From positions 124,001 to 188,000 of the forward strand of contig JBMNHZ010000017.1 in the NCBI GenBank assembly GCA_050950645.1: a stretch of DNA of 64,000 nt. The letters are read 5' to 3'. The position numbers were made by a program, and so were the translations under genes. The first letter of the stretch is position 1. Each line of letters begins with the position of its first letter. The notes under the pieces are model-generated. The model searched no databases, was not told the origin of the DNA, and saw only the letters and a program-made list of their open reading frames with translations. The DNA comes from BRH-c25 sp012519325. GTDB lineage: Bacteria; Bacillota; Clostridia; Lutisporales; Lutisporaceae. Shown here piece after piece: positions 35,989 through 44,513 of this stretch.

Positions 35989-37080
35989 ATGGATATGGAA
36001 AAGAACAAGACATCCCTTATGAAAGTTTTTATGAACTATTCAGTGCCTCTTCTTTTTATGGTAATATGTCTTATAGGAGTATATGCATCAAAGCTGAATG
36101 CAGTTTATATACTGAATGAAATTTCTGTGAGGTTGTCCAGAAATCTATTCATGGTTCTAGCTTTGATAATACCAGTTATTGCAGGTATGGGCCTAAATTT
36201 TGCTATCGTAATAGGGGCTATGGCAGGACAAATCGGACTTATCACAGTTAAAATTTTTGACATTGGTGGATTTCCGGGGTTCCTGATGGCTGTATTATTT
36301 GCAACACCCTTTGCACTGCTTTTCGGATATGGAACCGGGCTGATACTTAACAAGACAAAGGGAAAGGAAATGATAACCAGCCTGATGCTCGGTTATTTTG
36401 CAAATGGTTTGTATCAGCTGGTATTTTTAACATTTGTGGGTACAATAATACCTGTTGATAATCCTGAAATTATCCTGAGCGGCGGGGTTGGACTAAAAAA
36501 TGCCCTGGATTTGAAACTTATCCAGTATGCTGTAGATAACCTATTCAGGCCGAATAATATAATGGGTGTAAGAGTACCTGTTGTTACACTGCTTCTTGTT
36601 GCAGCATTGTGCCTTGTAATAAAATTTTTGGTAAAAACCAAGCTGGGGCAGGACTTCAGAGCATTGGGACAGGATATTAACATAGCTGAAGTCTCAGGTA
36701 TTAAAACAGATAGAATCAGGCTTATTGCTATCACAATATCTACCGTGCTTGCAGCATGGGGGCAGGTAATATTTTTGCAGAATATAGGGACGCTGAATAC
36801 ATATAACAGCCATGAGCAGGTTGGTATGTTTGCAATTGCCGCATTGCTTGTAGGAGGGGCATCTGTTACAAAAGCTACTATAAGCGAAGCAATAGTAGGT
36901 ACGCTTTTATTCCATACTCTGTTTATAGTATCACCATTTGCAGGTAAAAACCTTTTCGGTGATGCACAGATAGGTGAATATTTCAGATCCTTTATTGCTT
37001 ATGGTGTAATTGCAGTTTCTCTTGTTCTTCACGCTTGGCAAAAATACATGAATGCCAGAAACAGAGAGAAGCTGGAATAA
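35989..37080 (+). CDS. ABC transporter permease, RbsC/BPD_transp_2 family
   Basis: 363 residues from ATG 35989; an in-frame ATG at 35977 overlaps the GGAGGG ribosome site. About nine membrane helices. GMGLNFAIVIGAMAGQIGLI, TGLILNKTKGKEMITSLMLG and LGQDFRALGQDINIAEVSGI are typical of this permease family, and ALLVGGASVTKATISEAIVG near residue 280 is the conserved late loop. It overlaps or abuts the first permease. Intact, unlike the two genes before it. Confidence 0.9.
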   Translation: MDMEKNKTSLMKVFMNYSVPLLFMVICLIGVYASKLNAVYILNEISVRLSRNLFMVLALIIPVIAGMGLNFAIVIGAMAGQIGLITVKIFDIGGFPGFLMAVLFATPFALLFGYGTGLILNKTKGKEMITSLMLGYFANGLYQLVFLTFVGTIIPVDNPEIILSGGVGLKNALDLKLIQYAVDNLFRPNNIMGVRVPVVTLLLVAALCLVIKFLVKTKLGQDFRALGQDINIAEVSGIKTDRIRLIAITISTVLAAWGQVIFLQNIGTLNTYNSHEQVGMFAIAALLVGGASVTKATISEAIVGTLLFHTLFIVSPFAGKNLFGDAQIGEYFRSFIAYGVIAVSLVLHAWQKYMNARNREKLE

Positions 37081-37108
37081 AATTTACGAAGCTTTAGGAG
37101 GTGGTTTC

Positions 37109-38521
37109 TTGAAATTTGATAAGGCTGTGGAGTTGATGAAAGATGATATTATTGCTTCCGTTCAGGAACTGGTAAGGTTTAGAAGCATCGAAGATAGTCC
37201 TGAACCCGGTGCACCCTTCGGCAGGGAAATAAGAAATTGCCTGGACAGGACTCTTCAAATATGCAGTGGACTGGGATTTAAAACCGAGAATTTTAATGGC
37301 TATGCAGGACATGCCGAATATGGAGACGGAGACGAAATAATAGGAATACTTGTCCACTTGGATGTTGTACCGGAAGGTTCAGGCTGGTCACATAGTCCAT
37401 ACGGAGGTGAAGTTGCAGACGGCAAAATCTATGGAAGGGGCACCATTGATGACAAGGGGCCTGCAGTTGCAGCAATTTACGGTCTGAAGGCAGTAATGGA
37501 TTCGGGAATTAAGTTCAAGAGAAGAGTACGAATAATAATCGGATGCGATGAAGAAAGCGGAAGATGGGGCTGCATGAAGCACTACTTCAAATATGCAGAG
37601 GCTCCGATGTGCGGATTCTCTCCCGATGCGGATTTCCCGATAATTAATAGTGAGATGGGAATACTAATATTCAATCTTGAAAAAGAATTTGAGAAAAATT
37701 CGGACAGCTGCTGCAGCGGATTAAGAATTAAGAGGATAACAGGCGGAAACAAGGTCAATATGGTACCGGATTATTGCGAGTGCGAGCTTGAAATGAAAAG
37801 GGATTTTACCGACAGAATAAAAAAGACTGTAGAATACATGAATAATGAGCTAAATACAAAGCTTCAGCTTGAAATATTCGATAATAAATGCATCATAAAA
37901 TCCTACGGCATATCAGCTCATGGAGCTACGCCTGAAAAGGGCGTAAATGCAATTTCACAGCTTATCTCATGCATCAGCAAGCTGCCTCTTTGCGTATCAG
38001 CCCAGACTGATTATATCAGATTTCTGGAATCACATATAGGAATGGAGACCGACGGAAAATCATTTGGAGTAGCAATGAGTGATGAGGTCTCAGGGAAGCT
38101 TATTTTAAATCTGGGAACAATAGATATGAACGAGGAAAAAGGAAGTGCCGGAATAAACATAAGATATCCGGTCACAAAATCAGGAAATGATGTATATGGT
38201 ATACTCAGAAAAAAATCCTCCGAAGCCGGAGTAAAAGTTGTTGAAGGTGATGGAAAGGATCCTCTGTTTGTACCTGCCGAAAATTTTATGATAAAGATAC
38301 TTCAGAAGGTGTATGAGAATGTGACGGGGCAAAAGGCGGATCTGATATCCATTGGAGGAGGTACTTATGCAAGAGCCATAAAGAATGCTGTTGCTTTTGG
38401 GCCGTTATTTCCCGGAAGGGAAGAGACAGCCCACCAGAAGGATGAATATATATCAATTGATGATTTGATGATGTGTACGGAAATTTATGCGCAAGCAATA
38501 TATGAACTTGTCGTCCGATAA
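37109..38521 (+). CDS. M20 family dipeptidase, PepV/Sapep-like
   Basis: 470 residues from TTG 37109, behind AGGAGGTGG; a longer reading from 37052 overlaps the permease. Metal ligands of the M20 fold are visible: LVHLDVVPEG (His, Asp), GRGTIDDKGP (Asp), GCDEESGRWG (Glu pair), SPDADFP and a late His near AHQKDEY. ISAHGATPEKG lies in the lid domain. PepV-type enzymes cleave dipeptides after uptake. Its place behind the DUF3798 transporter suggests that the imported solute is a short peptide or amino-acid conjugate; this is inference. Confidence 0.88.
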   Translation: MKFDKAVELMKDDIIASVQELVRFRSIEDSPEPGAPFGREIRNCLDRTLQICSGLGFKTENFNGYAGHAEYGDGDEIIGILVHLDVVPEGSGWSHSPYGGEVADGKIYGRGTIDDKGPAVAAIYGLKAVMDSGIKFKRRVRIIIGCDEESGRWGCMKHYFKYAEAPMCGFSPDADFPIINSEMGILIFNLEKEFEKNSDSCCSGLRIKRITGGNKVNMVPDYCECELEMKRDFTDRIKKTVEYMNNELNTKLQLEIFDNKCIIKSYGISAHGATPEKGVNAISQLISCISKLPLCVSAQTDYIRFLESHIGMETDGKSFGVAMSDEVSGKLILNLGTIDMNEEKGSAGINIRYPVTKSGNDVYGILRKKSSEAGVKVVEGDGKDPLFVPAENFMIKILQKVYENVTGQKADLISIGGGTYARAIKNAVAFGPLFPGREETAHQKDEYISIDDLMMCTEIYAQAIYELVVR

Positions 38522-38543
38522 AAAATCAATTTTATAAAAAGTA

Positions 38544-38572
38544 TTGACATTAGATAAGCGTAGTGTTATTAT
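38544..38572 (+). promoter_or_regulatory. sigma-A promoter of infC-rpmI-rplT
   Basis: TTGACA (38544-38549), 17-bp spacer, TATTAT (38567-38572), about 160 bp ahead of infC. Confidence 0.82.
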
Positions 38573-38589
38573 TTTATGGCAATAGAGGA

Positions 38590-38718
38590 ATAATAACTTA
38601 ATATATCGATTTAAGAAGAAGTTCCACTTCTCACCTTACGACAATGTCAGTAAGGTTGCAGTCCAAGAGCATAATGCTTGCAGGCAGGTGGATATTTCTA
38701 CCTGCCTTTAAATTTTAT
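38590..38718 (+). promoter_or_regulatory. infC operon leader with terminator (L20-leader-like)
   Basis: The transcribed leader holds several pairable segments, including CACCTTACGACAATGTCAGTAAGG, of which CCTTAC and GTAAGG form a stem. It ends in CAGGCAGGT (38681-38689) paired with ACCTGCC (38700-38706) and TTTAAATTTTATT. B. subtilis controls this operon by L20-dependent premature termination in a similar leader; identity with that element is inferred from position. Confidence 0.6.
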
Positions 38719-38733
38719 TGGAGGTGAAAGGTT

Positions 38734-39249
38734 ATCAGTAGTATTAAAGAACTACAGATCAATGAAGAAATAAGGGATAAGGAAATAAGAGTAATTGATG
38801 TAAACGGAGATCAACTGGGAATAATGTCTTCCAAACAAGCTTTGGAACTGGCAGCAGAAAGGCAGCTTGATCTTGTTAAGATTGCACCGCAGGCAAAACC
38901 TCCGGTATGCAGGATTATGGATTATGGAAAATTCAAATTTGAACAGAGCAAGAAAGAAAAGGAAGCCAGAAAAAACCAGAAAATAATTAACATAAAAGAA
39001 ATTCGCTTCTCACCGACAATTGAATATCATGATTTGAATGTAAAGGCAAAAAACGCTCAAAAGTTCCTGCAGGATGGGGATAAAGTCAAGGTAACAATCA
39101 GATTCAGAGGCAGAGAAGTGGATCATGTCAGCTTTGGCGAAAAAGCTCTGGGAAGATTTTATGATATAGTTAAGGATTACTGTGTGGTTGAAAAGCCCGC
39201 CAAGCTTGAAGGCAGAAATATGATAATTGTTCTGGCACCCAAGCAGTAA
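38734..39249 (+). CDS. infC: translation initiation factor IF-3 with a probable AUC start
   Basis: 171 residues. The frame is open upstream of ATG 38824, and the IF-3 N-terminus is present before it: SSIKELQINEEIRDKEIRVI. The only well-placed start is ATC 38734, seven bases after GGAGGTG (38720-38726); there is no ATG, GTG or TTG. infC uses AUU or similar rare starts in other bacteria, which gives IF-3 feedback on its own synthesis. RLDLVKIAPQAKPPVCRIMDYGKF-like (here QLDLVKIAPQAKPPVC) and FRGREVDHVSFGEKAL are family blocks. IF-3 binds the 30S subunit and checks start codons. Confidence 0.9.
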   Translation: MSSIKELQINEEIRDKEIRVIDVNGDQLGIMSSKQALELAAERQLDLVKIAPQAKPPVCRIMDYGKFKFEQSKKEKEARKNQKIINIKEIRFSPTIEYHDLNVKAKNAQKFLQDGDKVKVTIRFRGREVDHVSFGEKALGRFYDIVKDYCVVEKPAKLEGRNMIIVLAPKQ

Positions 39250-39317
39250 GCCCGGTTATTATTTATGAGTAATTCAGCAATGCAAAATATGAACGATACA
39301 GAAGGAGAGGATTTTTA

Positions 39318-39515
39318 ATGCCCAAACAGAAGACACACAGATCATCAGCAAAAAGATTCAGCTTTACCAAGACCGGTAAAGTTAAGAGAGCATGTGCATA
39401 TAAGTCGCATATTCTTACCAAGAAGACTACAAAGCGCACTCGAAAACTGAGAAAAGGCGCTTATACGACTGCTACGGAAGCAAAAATGATTAGAAAATTA
39501 GTTCCATACAAATAA
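39318..39515 (+). CDS. rpmI: 50S ribosomal protein L35
   Basis: 65 residues, very basic: MPKQKTHRSSAKRFSFTKTG at the start and RKLRKGAYTTATEAKMIRKLVPYK at the end (partly quoted). Length and sequence are standard. GAAGGAGAGG precedes the ATG. Second gene of infC-rpmI-rplT. Confidence 0.96.
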   Translation: MPKQKTHRSSAKRFSFTKTGKVKRACAYKSHILTKKTTKRTRKLRKGAYTTATEAKMIRKLVPYK

Positions 39516-39536
39516 GAGACAGGGAGGCAGCATAAC

Positions 39537-39896
39537 ATGGCAAGAGTTAAAAGAGCACTAAACGCGCACAAAAAGCGCAGGAAGATACTTAAACTGGCTA
39601 AAGGATATGTAGGAGCAAGGAGTAAGAAGTACAGAATAGCAAATGAAACAGTAATCAGAGCTTTGAGATTTGCATATATTGGCAGAAAGCTTAAGAAGAG
39701 AGATTACAGGAAGCTTTGGATAACAAGAATTAATGCGGCAGCAAGAAGCAACGGCATATCATACAGCAAGCTTATAAACGGCCTAAAGCTTTCAGGCATA
39801 GAAATAAACAGGAAGATGCTTTCCGAGCTTGCAATAAACGATGCTGCGGCATTTACAAAACTTGTCAATACGGCAAAGGAAAAGCTTAATGCATAA
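39537..39896 (+). CDS. rplT: 50S ribosomal protein L20
   Basis: 119 residues. MARVKRALNAHKKRRKILK, GYVGARSKKYRIANE and LWITRINAAARSNGISYSKL are typical. Binds 23S rRNA early in assembly and represses its own operon in B. subtilis through the leader. AGGGAGG precedes the ATG; a terminator follows. Confidence 0.97.
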   Translation: MARVKRALNAHKKRRKILKLAKGYVGARSKKYRIANETVIRALRFAYIGRKLKKRDYRKLWITRINAAARSNGISYSKLINGLKLSGIEINRKMLSELAINDAAAFTKLVNTAKEKLNA

Positions 39897-39905
39897 TAAT
39901 ACCAG

Positions 39906-39934
39906 GGTCGCCATTTAAGGCGGCCTTCTTTATT
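39906..39934 (+). terminator. intrinsic terminator of the rplT operon
   Basis: GGTCGCC (39906-39912) pairs with GGCGGCC (39919-39925, one G-U) and is followed by TTCTTTATT. Confidence 0.8.
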
Positions 39935-40036
39935 GTGCCTTTACATACAAGTTCGATTATATTATGAACATAAGACATAAATATAATTTTAATGCAAAAA
40001 TTATATATGGATTTTTGAATTAATCGCTCTTAAGGG

Positions 40037-41410
40037 GTGATAAATATAATCGAATTCAGCTTGCTTCGAAGAAAAATCAAAGTGACTCCCACTCAAATAA
40101 TAGTCTTTGGATTTGCATTTATGATACTTGTCGGTACCTTGCTTCTGAACCTTCCGGCAGCATCAGGAAACGGGCTGTCTATCGGCTTAATAAATTCATT
40201 GTTTACAGCTACCTCTTCCGTATGTGTTACCGGCCTTGTTGTAGTCGATACAGGTACTCACTGGACGTTGTTCGGACAGCTGCTAATTTTGCTGCTTATA
40301 CAGGTAGGCGGCCTGGGATTTATGACAATATCCACACTGCTTTCATTATTGTTGGGAAGGCGGATAACACTGAAGGAACGGCTTCTGATACAGGAATCGT
40401 TAAATCAGTTTGATCTGGAAGGATTAGTGCGGCTGACAAAGAATATTATTATTGCTACTTTTATAATTGAATTTATAGGAGCAATAGTTTTTTCAATTGT
40501 ATTTGTTCCGGAATTCGGCATGAAAAAAGGAATTGCTTTTGGAGTATTTCATTCCATATCCGCTTTCTGCAATGCAGGCTTTGATCTTATCGGAGACTTC
40601 AGAAGCTTTACGACCTATACCGATAACTTTATTGTAAATGCTAATACTATGCTTTTGATAATTATCGGAGGCTTGGGCTTTTCGGTATGGATAGACATAT
40701 ATAGAGGAATCAGAGATAAAAGCGTGAAGAATGTAACACTTCATGGAAAGGTAGTGATATTGACAAATGCTATACTCATTTTGTCCGGCGCAATATTTAT
40801 ATTTATTATGGAGTTTAACAATGCCGATACTATAAGAGAATTGTCGATATCCGGAAAACTGCTGTCTTCTTTTTTTCAGTCGATAACGCCTAGAACCGCC
40901 GGTTTTAATACGCTTGACATGACAGCATTTAGGACACCGACAAAGCTCATGACAATTATATTAATGTTTATAGGAGGTTCACCGGGATCCACAGCAGGAG
41001 GAGTTAAAACTTCAACAGCTGCAATACTTTTTTTAACAGTTATTTCTGTTGTTAAAGGAAAGGAGGACCCGGAGGTATTTGAAAGGCATTTATCAAAGCA
41101 CCTGGTTTACAGGGCAATGGCTGTAGCTTTTATCAGCTTAAGCCTTGTTGTAATTGTGACCATGTTGTTGTCAATAACTGAAGATGTGGATTTCATGACA
41201 TTGTTTTTTGAATCAGCTTCGGCTTTTGGTACTGTTGGACTTACCTTGGGCTGCACAAGGGATTTGAGTGCCTTTGGAAAGGCAGTAATCATTATAACAA
41301 TGTTTGCCGGCCGTGTCGGGCCTTTAACAATAGCTTTAGCTCTTACAAGAAGAGCTATGAAAAACAAAGGAAGTGTCAAATATCCGGAAGACCGTATTTT
41401 GGTTGGCTAG
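40037..41410 (+). CDS. ktrB: TrkH family potassium uptake protein (KtrB type)
   Basis: 457 residues, membrane channel subunit. Four pore loops with the selectivity glycines are seen: TATSSVCVTGLVV, HSISAFCNAGFDLIG, SITPRTAGFNTLD and ESASAFGTVGLTLG. GGLGFMTISTLLSLLLGRRITL follows the first. The start is uncertain: GTG 40037 overlaps the AAGGGGTGA ribosome site, so initiation at a rare codon a few residues downstream (about 40046) is possible. Its regulator gene follows after 17 bases. Confidence 0.9.
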   Translation: MINIIEFSLLRRKIKVTPTQIIVFGFAFMILVGTLLLNLPAASGNGLSIGLINSLFTATSSVCVTGLVVVDTGTHWTLFGQLLILLLIQVGGLGFMTISTLLSLLLGRRITLKERLLIQESLNQFDLEGLVRLTKNIIIATFIIEFIGAIVFSIVFVPEFGMKKGIAFGVFHSISAFCNAGFDLIGDFRSFTTYTDNFIVNANTMLLIIIGGLGFSVWIDIYRGIRDKSVKNVTLHGKVVILTNAILILSGAIFIFIMEFNNADTIRELSISGKLLSSFFQSITPRTAGFNTLDMTAFRTPTKLMTIILMFIGGSPGSTAGGVKTSTAAILFLTVISVVKGKEDPEVFERHLSKHLVYRAMAVAFISLSLVVIVTMLLSITEDVDFMTLFFESASAFGTVGLTLGCTRDLSAFGKAVIIITMFAGRVGPLTIALALTRRAMKNKGSVKYPEDRILVG

Positions 41411-41427
41411 AAAGGAATGAATATTAT

Positions 41428-42096
41428 ATGAGACAGTTTGTTGTAATTGGTATCGGGAGATTCGGAGGGGCCATTGCAGAGACATTGAGCCGGTTGGGAC
41501 ATGAGGTTCTTGTAATAGACACGGATGAGGAAGTAATTCAGAAAATATCTGATAAGGTTACACATGCAGTTGCTGCCGACGCTACGGATGAAAGCGTATT
41601 AAAGTCCTTAGGCGTCAGAAACTTTGATGTTGCCGTAGTTGCAATTGGCTCAGACATACAATCCAGCATCATGACGACACTTATGCTTAAAGAACTGGGA
41701 ATTAGATATGTAGTCGCAAAAGCACAGAATGAACTTCATGCAAGAGTACTTATGAGGATAGGTGCAGATAAAATAGTATTTCCCGAGAGAGATATGGGTG
41801 AAAGAGTTGCCCACAACCTGATTTCATCCAATATACTTGATTATATAGAGCTTTCGGAAGAGCACAGTATAATGGAATATGCAGTACCTGAAAGCTGGGT
41901 GGGCAAGGATTTGAGAGATATAAACATGAGAGTGAGGTATGGGGTGACTGTAGTGGCTATAAGGAATAAAAAGGATGAAGAAATTAATATATCTCCAAAG
42001 GCCGACAGCAAAATAAAAGAAGGAGATATAATGATTGTCATAGGAAATAATAATGACTTGAAAAAACTTGAGAAAAAAACGGAGAAAGAGATATGA
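41428..42096 (+). CDS. ktrA: Trk/Ktr potassium uptake regulator (RCK protein)
   Basis: 222 residues. The RCK_N Rossmann loop VIGIGRFGGAIAETLSRLGH is at residues 4-23, with DTDEE at the end of the second strand for nucleotide binding, and VVAVGSD-type VVAIGSDIQSSIMTTLMLKE after it. Residues 140-215 are the RCK_C domain (MEYAVPESWVGKDLRDINMR). It forms a cytoplasmic ring that gates KtrB in response to ATP/ADP and, in relatives, c-di-AMP. Overlaps the next gene by four bases. Confidence 0.9.
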   Translation: MRQFVVIGIGRFGGAIAETLSRLGHEVLVIDTDEEVIQKISDKVTHAVAADATDESVLKSLGVRNFDVAVVAIGSDIQSSIMTTLMLKELGIRYVVAKAQNELHARVLMRIGADKIVFPERDMGERVAHNLISSNILDYIELSEEHSIMEYAVPESWVGKDLRDINMRVRYGVTVVAIRNKKDEEINISPKADSKIKEGDIMIVIGNNNDLKKLEKKTEKEI

Positions 42097-42899
42097 GGGA
42101 AATAATAAAAAGCAATGCCAATAAAACTATAAAATTCATAAAATCCCTTCAGATGAAAAAATACAGGGACGAACAGGACAAGTTCATAATTGAGGGAGAA
42201 AAGCTGATGGATGAAGCCTTACGCTATATGGTTCCGATCTCAATGGTTATGATAAGCCAGAGCTTCGCTGAAAGCAGCAAACATGATGAATACTCTGTAA
42301 TTCTAAGGGAAAGAAAAATACCTATGTACTATTCAGAGGATAGTATTTTCAAGGGAGTATGTGAAACACATACACCAAAGGGAATAATAGCTGTGGTAGA
42401 AAAGCCGGAATACGATTTTGACAATATTATCTCGAAGGATAAACTTTCCATTATACTGCTTCATGAATTAAGAGACCCGGGGAATGTTGGAACGATAATA
42501 AGAACTGCTGATGCATGCGGCATGGATGCAGTTTTAATATCAAAGGAGAGTACGGATATTTACAATGGAAAAACCATAAGGGCAACAATGGGTTCTTTAT
42601 TCCATATACCTGTTATTCAAGGTTTGGATACTTTGGAGACAATAGTCAAGCTTAAAAAAAGAAAAACTGTTATTATCGGAGCTGATCCCCACAACGGCAT
42701 TAATTGTACGGAACTGCCGCATTACAGGAAATGGGCGGTTATTGTAGGAAATGAATCCCGGGGAATAAATAATGAAATCAATGATGTGCTGGACATAAAA
42801 GCAAGTATACCTATGCCCGGAAGTGCTGAGTCCTTAAATGCCGGAATAGCAGCGTCGATTCTGATGTATGAATTTTCCGTAAGAAATCAATGTTTATAG
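42093..42899 (+). CDS. TrmH/SpoU family RNA methyltransferase
   Basis: 268 residues. An N-terminal substrate-binding domain (KFIKSLQMKKYRDEQDKFIIEGEK) is followed by the trefoil-knot SPOUT domain: HELRDPGNVGTIIRTADACG (motif 1), VIVGNESRGIN (motif 2) and IPMPGSAESLNAGIAASILMYE (motif 3; parts quoted). It 2'-O-methylates ribose in rRNA or tRNA; the target cannot be read. Overlap with ktrA (ATGA) suggests one transcript, though no functional link is known. Confidence 0.88.
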   Translation: MREIIKSNANKTIKFIKSLQMKKYRDEQDKFIIEGEKLMDEALRYMVPISMVMISQSFAESSKHDEYSVILRERKIPMYYSEDSIFKGVCETHTPKGIIAVVEKPEYDFDNIISKDKLSIILLHELRDPGNVGTIIRTADACGMDAVLISKESTDIYNGKTIRATMGSLFHIPVIQGLDTLETIVKLKKRKTVIIGADPHNGINCTELPHYRKWAVIVGNESRGINNEINDVLDIKASIPMPGSAESLNAGIAASILMYEFSVRNQCL

Positions 42900-43089
42900 T
42901 TAAATACATTTTTAAATAATATTTGTAGCAAAAATTGTTAAATAAGTATAAAATTTTTATTAATTTATGTTATAATATGTAGTAATTTACAAATGTGTTA
43001 TAATAATTGAAACTATAAATTTTGCAGTAAAGGCGTTTGCTGCTAAACGTAATGTTTGTAAAATATTATAAATACAGGAGGATATATAA

Positions 43090-44364
43090 GTGAAAAAAGA
43101 CAATAAATCAGGAATTGGTTTTAAATTTCTAATTGGTATTTTATCTGCCGAACTCTTAATACTCCTATCAATTTTAGCATTCATTCTTTTGCAGCCGGAT
43201 AATATCGTGCAGGATGGAGGAGTACTTTCAATTGCAATAATAATTTCAATAGTGATGCTAGCTATAATAATATATCTTATGACAAGCATAATATTTAATC
43301 CCATGAAGGCACTGCTTAAATCCTTTGAGTCGGCTACGAACGGTGATTTAACCGTAAGAGCGGTTGTAAAATCCTACAATGAAATAGGGCGATTGGCTGA
43401 GGCTTTTAACAAGATGATGGTTTTACAGCAGAGTATAATATCAAAAGTCCTGGAAATGACAAAGGATATAAATCAAGCTATAGATAATACGGCAGGAAGT
43501 ATGCTTGAACTGAACAAACATATAGAAGAGGTATCGGCAGCTACCGAAGAACTGTCTGCAAGCATGGAAGAGACAGCTGTATCAGCGGAAAACGTAAATA
43601 TGATTACATCAGAGATTGACGGAGCAGTTGATTCTATAGCTTTAAAAGCTCAGGAAGGAGCTAATTCGGCAAGTGAAATATTCAAGAAAGCGGCAGTGCT
43701 GAAGGAAGATTTTGCAGTTACATATGATGATGCAAAGCGTATATTCAATGATGTAAATGGGAAACTGCAGGAAGCCCTGATAGAATCGAAAGCAGTCGAC
43801 CAGATAAGCATGCTTGCTGATTCAATACTGCAGATTGCATCCCAGACAAATCTGCTTGCCTTAAATGCAGCTATAGAAGCAGCCAGGGCAGGTGAAGCAG
43901 GTAAGGGCTTTGCTGTTGTAGCAGACGAAATTAGAAAGCTGGCTGAAGACTCCAAAAATACGGTTTCACAGATTCAAACAATTACAAATGCCGTGGTTAG
44001 GTCGGTAGAAAACCTTTCGGATAGTTCCAACCATCTACTGGAATTTATGGCAGGAGATGTTGACGCTGATTATAATACAATGCTTAAAGCCACCGATGAG
44101 TATAACAAGGATGCGGAGTTCATTAACAGCCTGGTTACAGACTTTTCAGCTACTTCTGAGGAACTTGCAGCCTCCATGCAGAATATGCTGAAGTCTATAG
44201 GCGAGATTACTGCCTCCGCAAATGACGGTACAAGCGGAACAACGGATATTAGTGAAAGAATCAGCGTAGTTTCAGAGAAATCAAACTATATAGTTAAGCA
44301 GTCGGAAATGATAAAAAATTCCGCAGACATGCTTGTGGAATTAGTATCAAAATTTAGAGTTTAG
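43090..44364 (+). CDS. methyl-accepting chemotaxis protein with no large outside domain
   Basis: 424 residues from GTG 43090, behind AGGAGGATAT. Two membrane helices (about residues 10-33 and 50-75) are separated by only about 15 residues, so there is no extracytoplasmic sensor domain. A HAMP region (FNPMKALLKSFESATNGDLTVRA) follows, then the signalling hairpin with the tip SQTNLLALNAAIEAARAGEAG and KGFAVVADEIRKLAEDS, and a C-terminal coiled coil. It feeds CheA/CheW; the signal is probably membrane or cytoplasmic. Upstream 190 bp are AT-rich with two TTATAAT boxes (42971 and 43001 areas). Confidence 0.88.
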   Translation: MKKDNKSGIGFKFLIGILSAELLILLSILAFILLQPDNIVQDGGVLSIAIIISIVMLAIIIYLMTSIIFNPMKALLKSFESATNGDLTVRAVVKSYNEIGRLAEAFNKMMVLQQSIISKVLEMTKDINQAIDNTAGSMLELNKHIEEVSAATEELSASMEETAVSAENVNMITSEIDGAVDSIALKAQEGANSASEIFKKAAVLKEDFAVTYDDAKRIFNDVNGKLQEALIESKAVDQISMLADSILQIASQTNLLALNAAIEAARAGEAGKGFAVVADEIRKLAEDSKNTVSQIQTITNAVVRSVENLSDSSNHLLEFMAGDVDADYNTMLKATDEYNKDAEFINSLVTDFSATSEELAASMQNMLKSIGEITASANDGTSGTTDISERISVVSEKSNYIVKQSEMIKNSADMLVELVSKFRV

Positions 44365-44380
44365 AGAAAAATTACAAGGC

Positions 44381-44429
44381 CCTGTATCCGATAGAAGAAA
44401 ATTGCTATGCCGGGTATAGGGTTTATTAT
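44381..44429 (+). terminator. probable intrinsic terminator
   Basis: CCCTGTATCC pairs with GGGTATAGGG (two G-U) over a 22-nt loop and is followed by TTTATTAT, right after the chemotaxis receptor. Confidence 0.65.
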
Positions 44430-44513
44430 ATATAAAAATATAATGGCAAATGAAGGAAAATATAAGAGTAAATAGAAATACTAGCAATAAATGAAAAATT
44501 ATGGAGTGGTTTG

